DNA from: Viscum album
Lineage: Eukaryota > Streptophyta > Magnoliopsida > Santalales > Viscaceae
Reading direction: 5' to 3'
Assembly (NCBI GenBank): GCA_963277665.1
Contig: OY728165.1
Location: 1,755,130,772-1,755,194,771 of the forward strand
DNA: 64,000 nucleotides
The translations under genes and the position numbers were made by a program. Positions 12,540 to 24,105 of the stretch are shown here, in pieces; positions within the stretch are counted from its first letter, which is position 1, and every line of letters begins with the position of its first letter. Below the pieces are notes generated by a model that was not told the origin of the DNA, did not search any database, and worked only from the letters and a program-made list of their open reading frames with translations.

Positions 12540-13165
12540 ACTAGGAGATAATTCCAAGCCACACATAACATCATGTGGATGTATCTCAAGGGACCACCTT
12601 GTCATATGGGTCTCAACGCAACAGACAGTGTGTCAATCGGACGCCCGGTTTATGGGTTATTAGCCTTTTTGTCCCGGGGGCCCAGTAGGTTTCGTGTAAG
12701 AACCAACCCGACAGAATCTCAACAATAACACAAACTCCCATGGTATATACTCAAAGGCACTGTTTCTCAATGAGATTGTTAACACCACTGACAGTTTGTC
12801 AAACAGACGTCTGGTCTGAGAGTTATTGGCTTTTCTGTTCTAGGGGCCCTGTTGGTTTTTAAGCTAAAACCAACCCAACCATACTCCAACAACATCCAAA
12901 CCACATGTGGAGTATTCCAAAAGAACTGAATCATCAAAAGTAATCCATCATAGTTGACATCACGCCAATAGGACCTTCGGTCTTTATGTAATATGTGTTT
13001 CTGCTCCATGGCCCCGGTTGGTTTCAGGTTCGAAACAACCCTGATGTACCCAAACTCCACTGAAACATTGAGTGTAATATACCGAAACGACTGTATCGAT
13101 ACAAGGAATATTATGCCACTAATAGTTCACCGATCGGTGGTCCGTAAATCATGTTATGGGAGTTT
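12540..13165. repeat. 165-bp tandem repeat array in C 3' LTR
   Basis: Three full units and a partial fourth. Equivalent hairpin positions fall at about 12686, 12851 and 13016, exactly 165 apart. Each unit has a GACAGTTTGTCAAACAGACG-type block, then a GC-rich block, then an inverted repeat of the form GTTGGTTT...AAACCAAC. Confidence 0.8.
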
Positions 13166-13169
13166 AAAC

Positions 13170-13560
13170 GAATCTGGTCTAAAAAAGGGGGTCTAGGCCC
13201 GGTCCGAACCGCCCTACCCACCCTGGGTCGGCCCGAACCGGGTCGACCGAGCCCGCAGATGGCCGTGGTGCAGCCAACCTGGCCGAGCGGTTTGCGCGGA
13301 ACTGGGGGGGACGGGACACAACCCCCCATTGATTGGAAATAGCGGCGCTAGCTGGAACCGCCCCACCGTCGCAGATCCCACGCGACCTCAGGATCTGCCA
13401 CCTCGCCGCCGAAGTTGTTGTCACGGTGGACTTCCAACGGCGGTGCACTGGGGTGGCTCCACATCCAGGCAGCCGAATGGCACCGGCCGCACCGGGGACC
13501 CGCGATGCCACAAGATTCCGCGAGCCACCGGAGTCACTCTGGTGCTCCGTTTTGTCTTCC
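13170..13560. other. GC-rich island in C 3' LTR
   Basis: A stretch rich in CCCGG, GGCCG and CGG stands out in an AT-rich window; the equivalent is at 19000-19430. Several overlapping open frames exist on both strands only because GC-rich DNA has few stops. It may be a promoter-proximal part of the LTR, but no TATA box could be assigned. Confidence 0.6.
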
Positions 13561-14764
13561 GTCTGCACCCACAGCCTTCTCTAATCTCTCTCTTCACTGT
13601 GTTGGCTTCAATTCACCATTGAGGCCCCGTTTCATCATCGCCCGTCAATCCATGCACAAATAAACAACATGGGGAGGGTCGTCGGGCCGTTTTTGTTTAG
13701 CTTGTGCCCTTAGCGTTAGGCTTTATCAGTTGGCCAATGTTAATCATGGTTTCACATAAAACGAATAACAATTTGTTTCAAATAAAATTGAAACAATCCA
13801 TCCTACCATGAATATGGTTTGTTCATCGTAGATGCGGATAACAATGATACATCATCAACATTGGAGAAGGAACCATCATCATTGGCGAGTTATCTGTGTC
13901 GGTGTCTCCTCACTTGATGCGGAGGAAGAAAAAGGATTGAAGAAAAGTTGATGGATCTTCACTAAGTCGTTCTCTATTGAAGGTGAGTGTTCTTCATCGG
14001 AGAAGAACATCGTTCTTCATTGAGGAGAGAAATGCCTTTCTCCCTTCTCAAAATCTCTCTCCTCCACTCTCCTTAACCCAACGATTACCCCCATAAATAA
14101 AATACTAAGACTAAGATGTTATTTTATTAACACATGCAACATAAAAATTCAAAATTCAAATCACATAATTAATTAAGTGAAGAGGTTGAATTTATTAATT
14201 AGGGTGTATTGGTAAAAAATTAATATGGAGACAGGAATAGAATGGATACTCATAAATAAGGGGAGTTGTCATGAATTAAACATGGGAGTTTAAAGGGGGT
14301 TTGAATAGAGTATTGGGAGGTGAATGGTTGGGGCTCATGTGGGACCCACCTCTCAAATATCCACACGTTGGAAGTTGTTTGGATTTGGGCCCCACCTACA
14401 ACTTCCCATGAGAGGAAATAACTTCTATGGATATATATAAAATTGTTCCAATAATTTTATTTAACTACTTCTAATTTCCCCAAAAATTAACTCTCACCTC
14501 GCATAAAACAAAACTGCGGTAAAGGTTCCTTCAAATGAATACCGACGCTGGGAGTTCATCGGTGTCCTGAGATTTCTATTCTGAGCATCGGTTCAAAAGA
14601 TAAAAAAACCTGCACATACATCTACTAAACGTACCCAAAAAAAGATTTAGAAAATGATTCTGGGCACACTGGGCCTCGGAATCAGGCGCTGTTAGAAACT
14701 ACAGACTCGTAAAATTCCAAAAAAAATTAAGAAAACATTTCCTTGAATTTTCCAGGTCTTTACA

Positions 14765-15400
14765 TTACTTCCACCTTAGGGATTTACATCCTAGTAAAGC
14801 ATCAACATAGACTAGGGAAACTAAAGGTGTGAGCACGCATCTGAGCCTCTTGCTCCCCTGTGGTCCATTAGAAGTTCCTGTGCCGCCAGCGAATGCGCAC
14901 CAGAAGAATCGACCATCCATGTAAGACCCACTCCTGTCGATCCTCGATCTCCACCGAGACCTCCATAATTGTCTCCCCATCATCGATGTACAGCTCCCTG
15001 TGATCGATGATGGGTTATGGGTCATGCACGTATCTCCTCAGCTAATATACGTGGAATACATCATGCACCTAGTGCAACTGAGGTGGAAGGGCCAGACGGT
15101 AATCCACCTTGCCTACTCTGCTGAGGACCTAGAATGGTTCAATAAATGCGGAGATAACTTGCCTCCCTGGATAAATCTCTGTAGTCCTTGTCGAGGTGAG
15201 ACCCGTAGGAAGATGTGGTCGCCATCCTTGAGATCTAGTGATCTTCGTATCGTATCAGCATAGGACTTATTTCTGCTCTGTGCAGTCTCTATCCTCTCCT
15301 GGATGATCCACACCATCTCGTTTGTAGCCTGAACCATCTCTACTTCAACACGTGATGACTCCATCAATATCCACAAAGGATATCTAAAATGCGGCTAGCT
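14765..15400 (-). pseudogene. Integrase C-terminal remnant of element C
   Basis: The minus strand 15113-15376 is open for 87 codons and reads EMVQATNEMVWIIQERIETA, then QSRNKSYAD, then GDHIFLRVSP and KLSP. This is the post-core part of a Ty3/gypsy integrase leading to the GPY/F module. A frame change at about 15130 continues with VLSRVGKVDYRL (about 15065-15110), then VIDHRELYIDDGETIMEVSVE and EDRQEWVLHG (about 14920-15015), the tail found in chromovirus-type integrases. The catalytic core is missing: upstream, the sequence jumps straight to the end of RNase H. The gene is broken by deletion, frameshifts and stops. The plus-strand open stretch 15000-15263 is a shadow. Confidence 0.85.
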
Positions 15401-15610
15401 ACCGTCTCGCCTCTCCTAATAGCTGAATTCCCGATCTCCAACTAAGAGCATCAGCTACAATGTTACCCTTCCCATGAGTACAAACTATCTCGAAGTCAGA
15501 GTCCTGGAGGAACTCATTCAATTACTGCTATCTTAGGTTCAGTTTATTATGTGTGAAGACACACCAGGTACTATTGAGTTTAGAGTAAACTGTAAACCAT
15601 TATCTCAATG
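15401..15610 (-). pseudogene. RNase H C-terminal remnant of element C
   Basis: The minus strand reads LNEFLQDSDFEIVCTHGKGN then IVADALSW (about 15440-15525), preceded by FTHNKLNLR. This is the conserved end of the Ty3/gypsy RNase H domain, with its His-x-Gly-Lys and ADALS features. Directly after it (lower coordinates) comes the end of integrase, so about 1 kb encoding the integrase core has been deleted. What lies upstream (15610-16150) is not recognisable. Confidence 0.75.
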
Positions 15611-16159
15611 AACAATGGTGAGACTAGCCAATTTTAAGAACTCAACACCACTGTTATTCGTCTACGTTATACAAGAGTTGCTGAGATTTCTCCTCTACTG
15701 AAAAGAGATATCTTGTCTCATCCCCTGGATGAACCACGTTCATTTCCTAATAGATTCAATCCTACCATGAATGGTTCAATTAATGTATTGGATGATATCA
15801 TAAGGCCCTGAAAATACAACCATGAGATCCATCTGTTACTCTCACCACCAAGGGTTGACTCACACTATTGGCATCATAGTGTGGTTACTGGCTCTCCTCC
15901 GGTAGGAATATCGTAAGTGAGGTTCATGTCAAATGTTTTAACCGGATCCTCTTATTCTCAACCATTAAAAATGTATAGGAAATTAAAAGTCACAAAGATA
16001 AGTGTCTTTCATTAATGTGTCTCAAAGAACAAAGACACAGAACAACCACAACCAACAACAACATGGAAACTAGAAGCACCGTGAATAAAGGCCTCCATGC
16101 CTGGAACTAGTCTCGCTCCTCTACACCTGCTTCCTAAGCTCCATAGTCATATGATTCAG
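15611..16159. other. Unassigned interior of element C
   Basis: It lies between Gag and RNase H, where protease and reverse transcriptase would be, but only about 550 bases remain. I recognise no motif; the catalytic Asp box of reverse transcriptase is absent. Probably deletion-scarred pol. Confidence 0.4.
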
Positions 16160-17060
16160 CTGCCTAAAGCTGTTCTATCCTATATCCACCCATTCCTATC
16201 AGTCGGGGTGGACCTCCTAGCGGCGGTGGTGGCAACACCTTGATGGGTCGTACACCACCTTCTGTACGGCTAGCTCCTCTACCTCAGTCTTGTAGGTTCC
16301 TCTATGGCCTACTGCTCATCTTCTGGATAGGTTGGGCAGTCTCGAGCAAAGAGTCCCTTCTTGAGGCATGCATAGCACTTCCTACTACTTGTATGGATGG
16401 ATCTATTTCGAGTGCCTCACACTACCGAAACTGTATCCCAATGTCTTCCACCTCTTATCCTAGTCTTCTTGGACATCTATATCATTTATCAACTTCCAGC
16501 AGTAGAAGACTCCACTACGATCGAAAAAACCCTACGACAAGTGCATCAGCTCTTGAGCACACTCAGAGAGTAGAGTCTCTAGTATAAACTCAACCCTGAA
16601 AAAACTCTCGATGTTTCCCCAGGTGGAGGTCATCTCATCGAAAAACTGGAACATCTTGCTCCAACACCTCTCAGCTGCTCCCTGAAATAGACTAACAACT
16701 AGGTACACCATCATGTAAGCAGGTGTCCCAGCTGTGTGGAAATCTTATACTACAAACTCCAGCCAGCACCCAGCCATCTGAAAGTATGACTCGCCTCAAA
16801 ACCTCAGAGGCCTCTGTCACAAGAACTCATGTAACACGATCATCCGTCAGGAACTCTATGCTGGTGTCTCAACTAGAATAGGGCCATGTATTGAGGCCTC
16901 AAAACATGGTGGGCTACCATCACGATCCCCACTCAGAACCCGCGTTGACTGACTGAGTGAAGACGCCTGAAAAAGAAACATGTGTTCCACAATCAAAAGA
17001 CTATACCTAGGGAGATGACCTAGTTTGATATGACATAAATGAATCATTTGAAAACACACA
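16160..17060 (-). pseudogene. Gag remnant of element C with one altered zinc knuckle
   Basis: The minus strand 16532-16714 reads MMVYLVVSLFQGAAERCWSK then FDEMTSTWGNIESFF, the pattern of the plant Ty3/gypsy Gag capsid domain. Further on, about 16330-16375 reads RKCYACLKKGLFARDCPTY. This is a CX2CX4HX4C zinc knuckle in which the His has become Leu. Several stops and frame changes separate the blocks. Gag would package element RNA; this copy is dead. Upstream, 17060-17243 is leader. Open stretches on the plus strand here (16240-16587) are shadows. Confidence 0.78.
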
Positions 17061-17243
17061 CTAAATCAGTGTTTTCATGCACTGAGTTAGAAATCAGAAG
17101 TCGGGGTCCTGGTGTATGGACACATCGGCTTCTCGCACCAACAATGGACTCCTTAAATTGAGTATAATACTTAGTACGCGTAACACTATTTATTAACAGT
17201 AAAGAAAATTTCATAGCCCTATGTTTTGCGGGAAAATTGACTC

Positions 17244-17254
17244 CTCTGATGCCA
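17244..17254 (-). other. Primer binding site of element C
   Basis: CTCTGATGCCA is the reverse complement of TGGCATCAGAG, one base from TGGTATCAGAG, the complement of the plant initiator tRNA-Met 3' end. It lies 3 bases from the LTR and fixes the element as minus-strand. Confidence 0.85.
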
Positions 17255-17949
17255 ATTTGTCAACACCCGTCCTCAGGGCCCGTTTTGTGACTACCCCAAG
17301 CCTTCCTTCTATAGGCCTAGGGCTGGAGACTACCACCATAGGTGTAACTCCTTATAAACTGGGAAGGAATTTCCATTATAAAACATAAAAACACACAGAA
17401 CTAGAGAACAAGCAGAATAAAACACTATGTAAAGTAGTATAAAAAAAGTGAAGAAAGTAAAAAGGGGATAGAAATACAAGCCCAACAGAAAGGTACATCT
17501 AAAACTGAAAGAAAAGTACAACTGAAAAGAAAACAGCTAAAAGATGATGCTGCTCCTGCATCGTCCTCCGGGTTCCTAGCTGATGGGTATGTACAAATGT
17601 CTTCCTTAGCACTCCGTGTCTATCGGTCCGATCCATGTGTCGTCACGCCAACTATCCACCTCCGAGTACCGTCCATGCCTCTTATACTCTACCTCGGCCA
17701 TCACTGTCTGTCGTCTACGTCGAACACAACGAGGTGTGGGCCTAGCCTGTGCAGGGGTGAGTATAATTATACTCAGTAGGGATCCCGAGACCCTCAAGGT
17801 CTCAATAAAATCCAACAAGGATAATCCACAAATAATGATCTCAACAGATAACCTTTACATAGGTATATGCCCATATATATACCTTAAGTTATCAAGTATC
17901 CCATCTCAATCATGAGGAAAACTGAAAGGTCATTGACTCAGCTCAAACC

Positions 17950-18240
17950 GAGATTTTATTCATGATGTCGAAACCACGTCTACTGGAGAACTCCTCCTAT
18001 GTCGAGTACCGTGGGCCTGCCGCTACAACCTAGTGCTTCCCACAAACCTCGGATTGTTGATGCACTCCACCTGTCGAGTACAGTGGGCCTGCTGCTACAA
18101 CCATGTGCTTCCCACCATGGGTCTGCCGCTACAACCAAGCACACACCCACATAGAATACAATAGTACTCCTTCTGTCGAGTACCGTGGGTCTTCCGCTAC
18201 AACAATGCACTCCTCCATCGTGGTTCTGCTATAACAACCA
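17950..18240. repeat. About 60-bp imperfect repeats in C 5' LTR
   Basis: GTCGAGTACCGTGGGCCTGC at about 18001, then GTCGAGTACAGTGGG and GTCGAGTACCGTGGG at about 18073 and 18176, each followed by GCTACAAC. They match the decayed set at 12130-12430. Confidence 0.7.
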
Positions 18241-18354
18241 AGCGTACCCCAATGGTACATAGGAATCACTCTGATTCAATCGATTAGCAGTAATCAAGTC
18301 TCAGCCAGCTGCTAGGTCTCTGCACTCCGTATGCTCGTCTCCTAGAGAGTCCAC

Positions 18355-18990
18355 TCCATGCGCATATGTTCGACACTTCCAAGTGTCATGTAACCTCATA
18401 AGGATGTATCTCATGAAATCGCATCGTCATAGGGGTCTCTACGCAACAGACGGTGCATCAATCAGATGCCTGGTCTTTGGGTTATTATCCTTTTTGTCCC
18501 GGGGTCACGGTTGGTTTCGTGTATGAACCAACCTGACTGAATATAAAAAATACCCCGACCTCCCCTGAGAAATAAAGAAAAGAACCATTTCTCAACGAGA
18601 TTACCAACGTCACTGATGGTTCGTCAAACAGACGTCCGATCTTAGAGTTTTGGATTTTCTTTTCCAGGGGCCTGGTAGGTTTTTAAGCTAAAAACCACCC
18701 ATCCGTACTCCAACTGCATCCATACCCCAAGTGGTGTATACCAAAAGAACCATCTCATCATAAAGAATCCATCTTTGTTGACGGCACGTCAAACAGACTT
18801 CATGTCCTTATGTTATAAGCATTTCCTCTCCAAGGGCCCGGTTGGTTTCGGGTTCTAACCAACCTGACCATAAACAAAAATTGACGAAACATTGAATTTA
18901 ATATAACTAAACAATCGCCTCGATCCAAAGAATCCATCGCAAATGACGGTGCGTTGAACAGGGGCATGTATCTCATGTTATGGGCACTTA
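18355..18990. repeat. 165-bp tandem repeat array with hairpins in C 5' LTR
   Basis: Hairpins at 18509-18533 (GGTTGGTT, 9-base loop, AACCAACC), 18674-18699 (GGTAGGTTTTTA, short loop, TAAAAACCACC) and 18840-18864 (GGTTGGTT, 9-base loop, AACCAACC) are 165 and 166 bases apart. A partial fourth unit follows. The second hairpin has different stem bases but still pairs. Confidence 0.85.
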
Positions 18991-18999
18991 AATGAATCT

Positions 19000-19430
19000 G
19001 GTCCGATAAGGGGGGGTCTGGGCCCATTCTGACCCAGCCCAACCCACCATTGGGAGGACCGAACCGGGTCAACCGGACCTGGGTCCGAATCTAGCCTAGT
19101 TGGGTAGGACCTGGCCTGGTAGGCCCAGCCCCACCCACAGATGTCGCGGCACGGAACGTCTCGGCACGGCCCGGCCCAACCGGCGTGGTTTTCGCGGAGC
19201 GAGGGAGGGGCGTTGATTTGAACTAGCAGCGCCATTTGGTGCCACCCCCCCATACCGGACCCCACACGGCCGCGAGATATGCCGCCTCGCTACCGCGGAT
19301 ATTGCCGCGGCGGCCTTCCTTCAGCAGCACCCCAGCACGCTGCCGCATCCATGCGGCCGGCCGCCCCTCTGGTCACCGGCGCTGCCGCGCTGGTGACCCG
19401 GGCAGCCACGAGATTCTACAGGCCACCGGA
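19000..19430. other. GC-rich island in C 5' LTR
   Basis: Equivalent to 13170-13560, with runs of CCGG and GGCCG. In element orientation this would be upstream of or around the transcription start. Open frames over it (18800-19072, 18978-19265, 19236-19532) are not conserved in the other LTR copy and are dismissed. Confidence 0.6.
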
Positions 19431-20664
19431 GTCACTCCATTGGTATGGTTTACCTTCTGTCTGTGCCCACAGCCTTCTCGTGTCACGCTCTTCACTGTGA
19501 AAACTTCAAATCGCCATTGTGGCCCCATTTAATCATATCTCATCAATCTACGCTCAGAAAAGCAACCTGCGGAGGGTCGTCGGGCCATGATTGTTCGGCC
19601 CGCGCCCTCCGAGTTAGGTGTTATCAGTTGGCCAAAGTTAATAATGGTTTCACGTAAAATGAATAAAAATTTCATTCAAATAAAATCTAAACAATCCACC
19701 GTACCTCGAATATGGTTTGTTCAACATAGACGCAGAAAGAGATGCTGATTCGTTAACATTAGAGAAAGAACTGTCATCATTGGCGAGTTCACTGCATCAG
19801 TGTCTCCTTCCTTGATGTGAAGGAATAAAAAGGATTGAAGAAATGTGGAGCGTTCTTCGCTGAGCCGTTCTCTGTTGAAGGTGATAGTTCTTCATCGGAG
19901 AAGAACACTATTCTTCATTGAGGAGAGAAATACATTTCTCCCTTCTCAAATTCTCTCTCCACAACTCTAATTAACACAATGATTTCCCCCCCAAAAAGTA
20001 AATAATGACCCTGAGCTATTATTTTATTAACACATGCAACATAAAAACTCAAAATCCAAATCACATAATTAATTAAGTAAAGAGGTTGAATTTATTAGTT
20101 AGGGTGTGTTGGAAAACAATTTAGAGGGAGAGAGGAAGAGGAAGGGATCTTGATAAATAAGGGGATAAGTCATGAAATAATCATGGGAGTTTAAAGGGGA
20201 TTTTAAAAAAGTTATGGGAGGTGAAAGGTTGGGGATCGTGTGGGCCCCACCTCTCAAATATCCACACATGGGTAGTTGGGTGGATGTGGGCCCAACAAAC
20301 AACTTCCCATGGGAGGTAATAACTTCCATGGATATATATAAAAAGTTTCAAACAATTTTATTTAACTATTTACAATTTCTCAAAAAATTAACTCTCAACC
20401 TACATAAAATGCCACTGCGGTAAAGGTTTCTTTTAAGAAAATTCCAATGAGCTAGTTCATCGGTGTCCTAATATTTCAATTCTGAGAAACGTTTCGAAAG
20501 TTAGAAAAACCCGCATGTACGTTTACTGAACGTACCCAGGCAAAGCTTCAGAAATTTTTTCCGCGCACACTGGGCCTCAGAATCAGCCATCGTCAGAAAC
20601 AGCTGACTCATAAAATTTCAAAGAAAGTAAAAAAAATATTCCTTGAAATTTTTGGGTATTTACA

Positions 20665-20669
20665 ACTTA
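20665..20669. repeat. Target site duplication of C, right copy (ACTTA)
   Basis: Directly follows the LTR end at 20664 and is identical to 11431-11435. Confidence 0.9.
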
Positions 20670-22866
20670 AAATTGTAGTTTTATAATTAATTTCTTTAAT
20701 GGGAACATTTCCATGAAAATGACTGATGGAATAATTATATCTAATTGAGGTTCAAATTGTAACTCTCATAATATTAAATATAAATTCTGGGTCCACATAG
20801 AGAAAAATATATGTTTCTATCATGAGTTAAATTTATTTTCATTAATTATATAATTTTATTTATAGTTTTTATTAATTATGTAAATGTAATAAATTATATT
20901 AAAAAAATAAATATTTAATGAAATAATATGAAAATAGAATAATAAATTTAAAAATATTAAAATTAATATAATTTAAATTAATTCATATTTACTACAATGT
21001 TTTTATATTTATATGGAATATTAGAGAGTTTTCAAAGATATAGACAAGAACTTTTCCTTTGTCTTGATATATTGAATGTCAAATTGACTGAATATCTTCA
21101 AAGATGACATTCATGATATTTTATGACAAATAATATTTTAAAATAATAATATAAAATTAATTAAAAAATTATATTAAGGGAAATTAATGCTATATAGTTT
21201 TAAACATATAAAATGGTTCTTATATGGGTCATTTCCATTATATAGTATAATTATTAACCATGAATTGGTAGAAAATATCACATTAGTAATTGGAAAAATG
21301 ATTAAAAAATGGTTCAAACAAAAATATAAGGTTAATAATGTGATCCAAAACATTAAAAAATTCATTAGATGATGAAATTTGTTGTGATCAATATATTATT
21401 TATTAATATTACAAATTTGGGTCGATTTCGACATCAAAATTAATTTATAATAATTTAATATTTTAGAAAATTCTATAAGGTCACTCCCCTAAATTATAAA
21501 ATAGAAGCCGTACCATTTATTATATGTGCCTCTTTGAGCCCTAATTAATAAAAATATATAATTATATTCTCTACTTCCTTATAAAAATTATAAATGTGAT
21601 TATTTTCCCAAAATACCATCATTGGAGTCCTTAATATGAGAACTAAAGGAGTGGTTTTAAACAAGAGGTGATTTTCCAAACATATCACGTTTTTAATTAT
21701 TTATCTACCTCATATATATCTCATATATTATTCAGAAATTATTCAAACAATTATAATAAATACACTAAAATATTATTATCAGAACAAAAAAAACTTAATT
21801 TACCCTAATTCCATCAAATGAGAGGTAAATATATCTCTTGGGTGTATATATAGCTTACCATATCCATATTGTTATATAATTCACTTCCCATTATTATATA
21901 TTATAGATGGTTACAATGACCTGTTTCATATTTAAATTTTATACATATCATATTATTATAATTCTTGAATCATAATATCATTTCTATAATATTATTTTTT
22001 ATTCCATTATAAAACGATAACATCAATTGTGTGGCTATGTGGTCTTCCAACACCTTGATGTGATGTGATTTTTTAAATTTCTATTTTACTTGGATTATAA
22101 CAAAATCAAATTCAATAAATATATTTGAAATAAAAAAATCATTATTCTTAAATAATGAGTTATTATTTAACTATATTTCATTTCATCTTTTCCAAAAAAT
22201 GAAAACAACATTCAGCTGTACGTACAGACTGCCATCTCTATAAAGTACACATTTCATTTATATATCTATAATTATATGAATGATATAAAAAATTTATATG
22301 ATCAATATATATATTCATATAATTATTATATTAAAAATTTACGGATAATAGGGAAAAAATTAGAATTTTACAAGAGAGAAAACACCCAACCCAAAACATA
22401 CATGAAAGACAAAGCTGAAATAAACACGAAAATTGATTTTAATAATGGTTTATAAAAAAATGGTTGTTTTAATGTATATATGTAAATAATATGTTGTAAT
22501 ACCTAAATTATTATTATGATTTTTTAATTTATATTTATATATAATATGTATTGTTTTTCTACATTATGTTGCAATTCATACGAATGATTCCATACGTAGG
22601 TTAAGGGATTTATGTTCTCTCTATTATTTCTGTGAAACATTTGTGATATTTACCATTCATTTAATATTTTTATGTGAATATATTACCTCATATACATGTT
22701 ATGTCAATAATATATTCCATTTAATGATATTTATTTTATCTTTAAATGTAATTATTTAATGGGTCTTATGATTCAAAATATTATCATAACGATAACTTAT
22801 TTCAATGTCACTTTTATTTATGTGGGACACATTCCTTATTCACCACTTGTTTGTTTTTTGTGTTGT

Positions 22867-22890
22867 ATAAACTATATATATATATATATT
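22867..22890. repeat. (TA)n microsatellite
   Basis: About ten TA units interrupt the D 5' LTR. Confidence 0.9.
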
Positions 22891-23911
22891 TTATGATTCC
22901 CCTAATTAAAATTATGGAATATACATATACATATACGGTTATATCATTCCTTGGGATTATGATTCAAATGTTACCAAATTTCTAGGGTCTTAATATCCCA
23001 ATCACATTATTTTTCAAGAATTTTTATTATTACATTTCTAGTAATGAAATATTATGATTTAAAAATAAAAAAAACTCATGAATTTACCTATCCTTTTGTA
23101 ATTTATATAGAATCCATGTTTTAATTTCAATTCTAATTCGCTTAACAACTTAAGAAAACAATTGTTTTTTTCCATGGAAAAATGAATTTTGTTTCTCTAT
23201 TCAGTAAAAGAACATTTATTTCTATATCCATGTTTCATAAAATGGGTTTGTGAATGAAATTAATATACTTTTATCATTTTATAAAGTATATTTTTATTAC
23301 TTTCATTTAACAATAAATATTAAAATGAATCATTTTGATGTTTTCCAGATAATATATTTTTAACATTTTATAAAGGAATGAATAAGATGTTTTTATTTTA
23401 TGTTATATTATGTTAATTTAAATACTAGACATTATGAATACTATATTATTTGGATCATATGTTAAATATTTCTATGGTTATATACAATGAAAATGGTTTC
23501 TATAATATTTTTAATGTTTTTAAGTTTGAATAATAATATTTTAAAATAAATCACATGTTTTACTTAATAAATAAACAAGTGATCATTAAAATAGTTTTTC
23601 CATATATGATAATATTAATTGATGATATTTTTTCTCTATTGTAGAAATTAACAAATGATAACATCCTTATTATTTATATAGTTATACTATGATTATTATT
23701 ATGGGATGTTTATGAAAAATATTTTTTCCATGGGTTATGATATAATGTTATGATGAATGATTTATAATATAATTGAATTTAAACATATAAATTATGATAA
23801 TATTAAAATTAGTCCTATAAAACAATTACAATGAACTGGGTAATGATATATAAATAATCAGTTAAATATGTTATACATGAACATGATTTCATTTTCACAA
23901 TTTTATATGTA

Positions 23912-24105
23912 GACTTGGATAACATGTCCATAACATTATGTTTGAACTTGATATTCATGTCCATATGTTTAATAGTGTACCTAGATATCATGACCTTATA
24001 GTTTTGTGTGTATATTATTTTATGAACATAATATTGTGAGAGGTTTTAATTTCATGTATTTAACATGATGTGTGAACCGATGAGTATTAATACATGTTCA
24101 CAATG
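23912..24105. repeat. Degenerate 32-33-bp tandem repeat in D 5' LTR
   Basis: Successive segments start GACTTGGATAACATGTCCAT, GAACTTGATATTCATGTCCA and GTACCTAGATATCATGACCT, followed by at least two weaker copies. The position in the LTR corresponds roughly to the GTCTTGGCAC...GTCTTGGCAC pair of E2 (52705 and 52742), so it may be an expanded version of that pair. Confidence 0.55.

Larger units (their letters stand above)
11436..14764 (-). repeat. Element C 3' LTR (left copy)
   Basis: It begins TGTCACAACCCG and ends TTTACA in window orientation. It aligns end to end with 17258-20664. From left to right it holds: a conserved edge with an ACTACCCCAAGCC block; a region of about 60-bp repeats with CTACAACCAAG (12130-12430); a 165-bp tandem array (12540-13165); a GC-rich island (13170-13560); and an AT-rich tail with GAAGAACATCGTTCTTC-like inverted pairs near 14000. 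The open frames at 11332-11782 and 12265-13663 lie inside it and do not correspond to a known protein. Confidence 0.92.
11436..20664 (-). mobile_element. Element C: Ty3/gypsy retrotransposon, internally deleted, long LTRs
   Basis: Two long, clearly similar LTRs (11436-14764 and 17258-20664) enclose a 2.49-kb interior. The element is bounded by a perfect ACTTA duplication. A primer binding site remnant next to the right LTR fixes the orientation as minus. The interior holds pieces of Gag, RNase H and integrase; reverse transcriptase and most of integrase are absent, so it could not move by itself. It is markedly GC-richer than its surroundings, which points to a later arrival than B, D and F. 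The two LTRs differ by many substitutions and small indels, so it is still much older than E1 and E2. Confidence 0.92.
17258..20664 (-). repeat. Element C 5' LTR (right copy)
   Basis: It begins TGTCAACACCCG and ends TTTACA in window orientation; 3407 bp against 3329 bp for its partner. It contains the same modules: about 60-bp repeats, 165-bp array, GC-rich island and AT-rich tail. It is followed by the ACTTA duplication. The open stretches at 17330-17915, 17980-18210 and 18800-19657 sit within it and are not genes. Confidence 0.92.

Noticed and set aside
13111..13663. Several overlapping open frames of 60-129 codons on both strands
   Set aside because: They lie in the GC-rich island of an LTR, overlap in up to five frames, have low-complexity Arg/Pro/Gly content, and are not preserved in the partner LTR (19000-19530).
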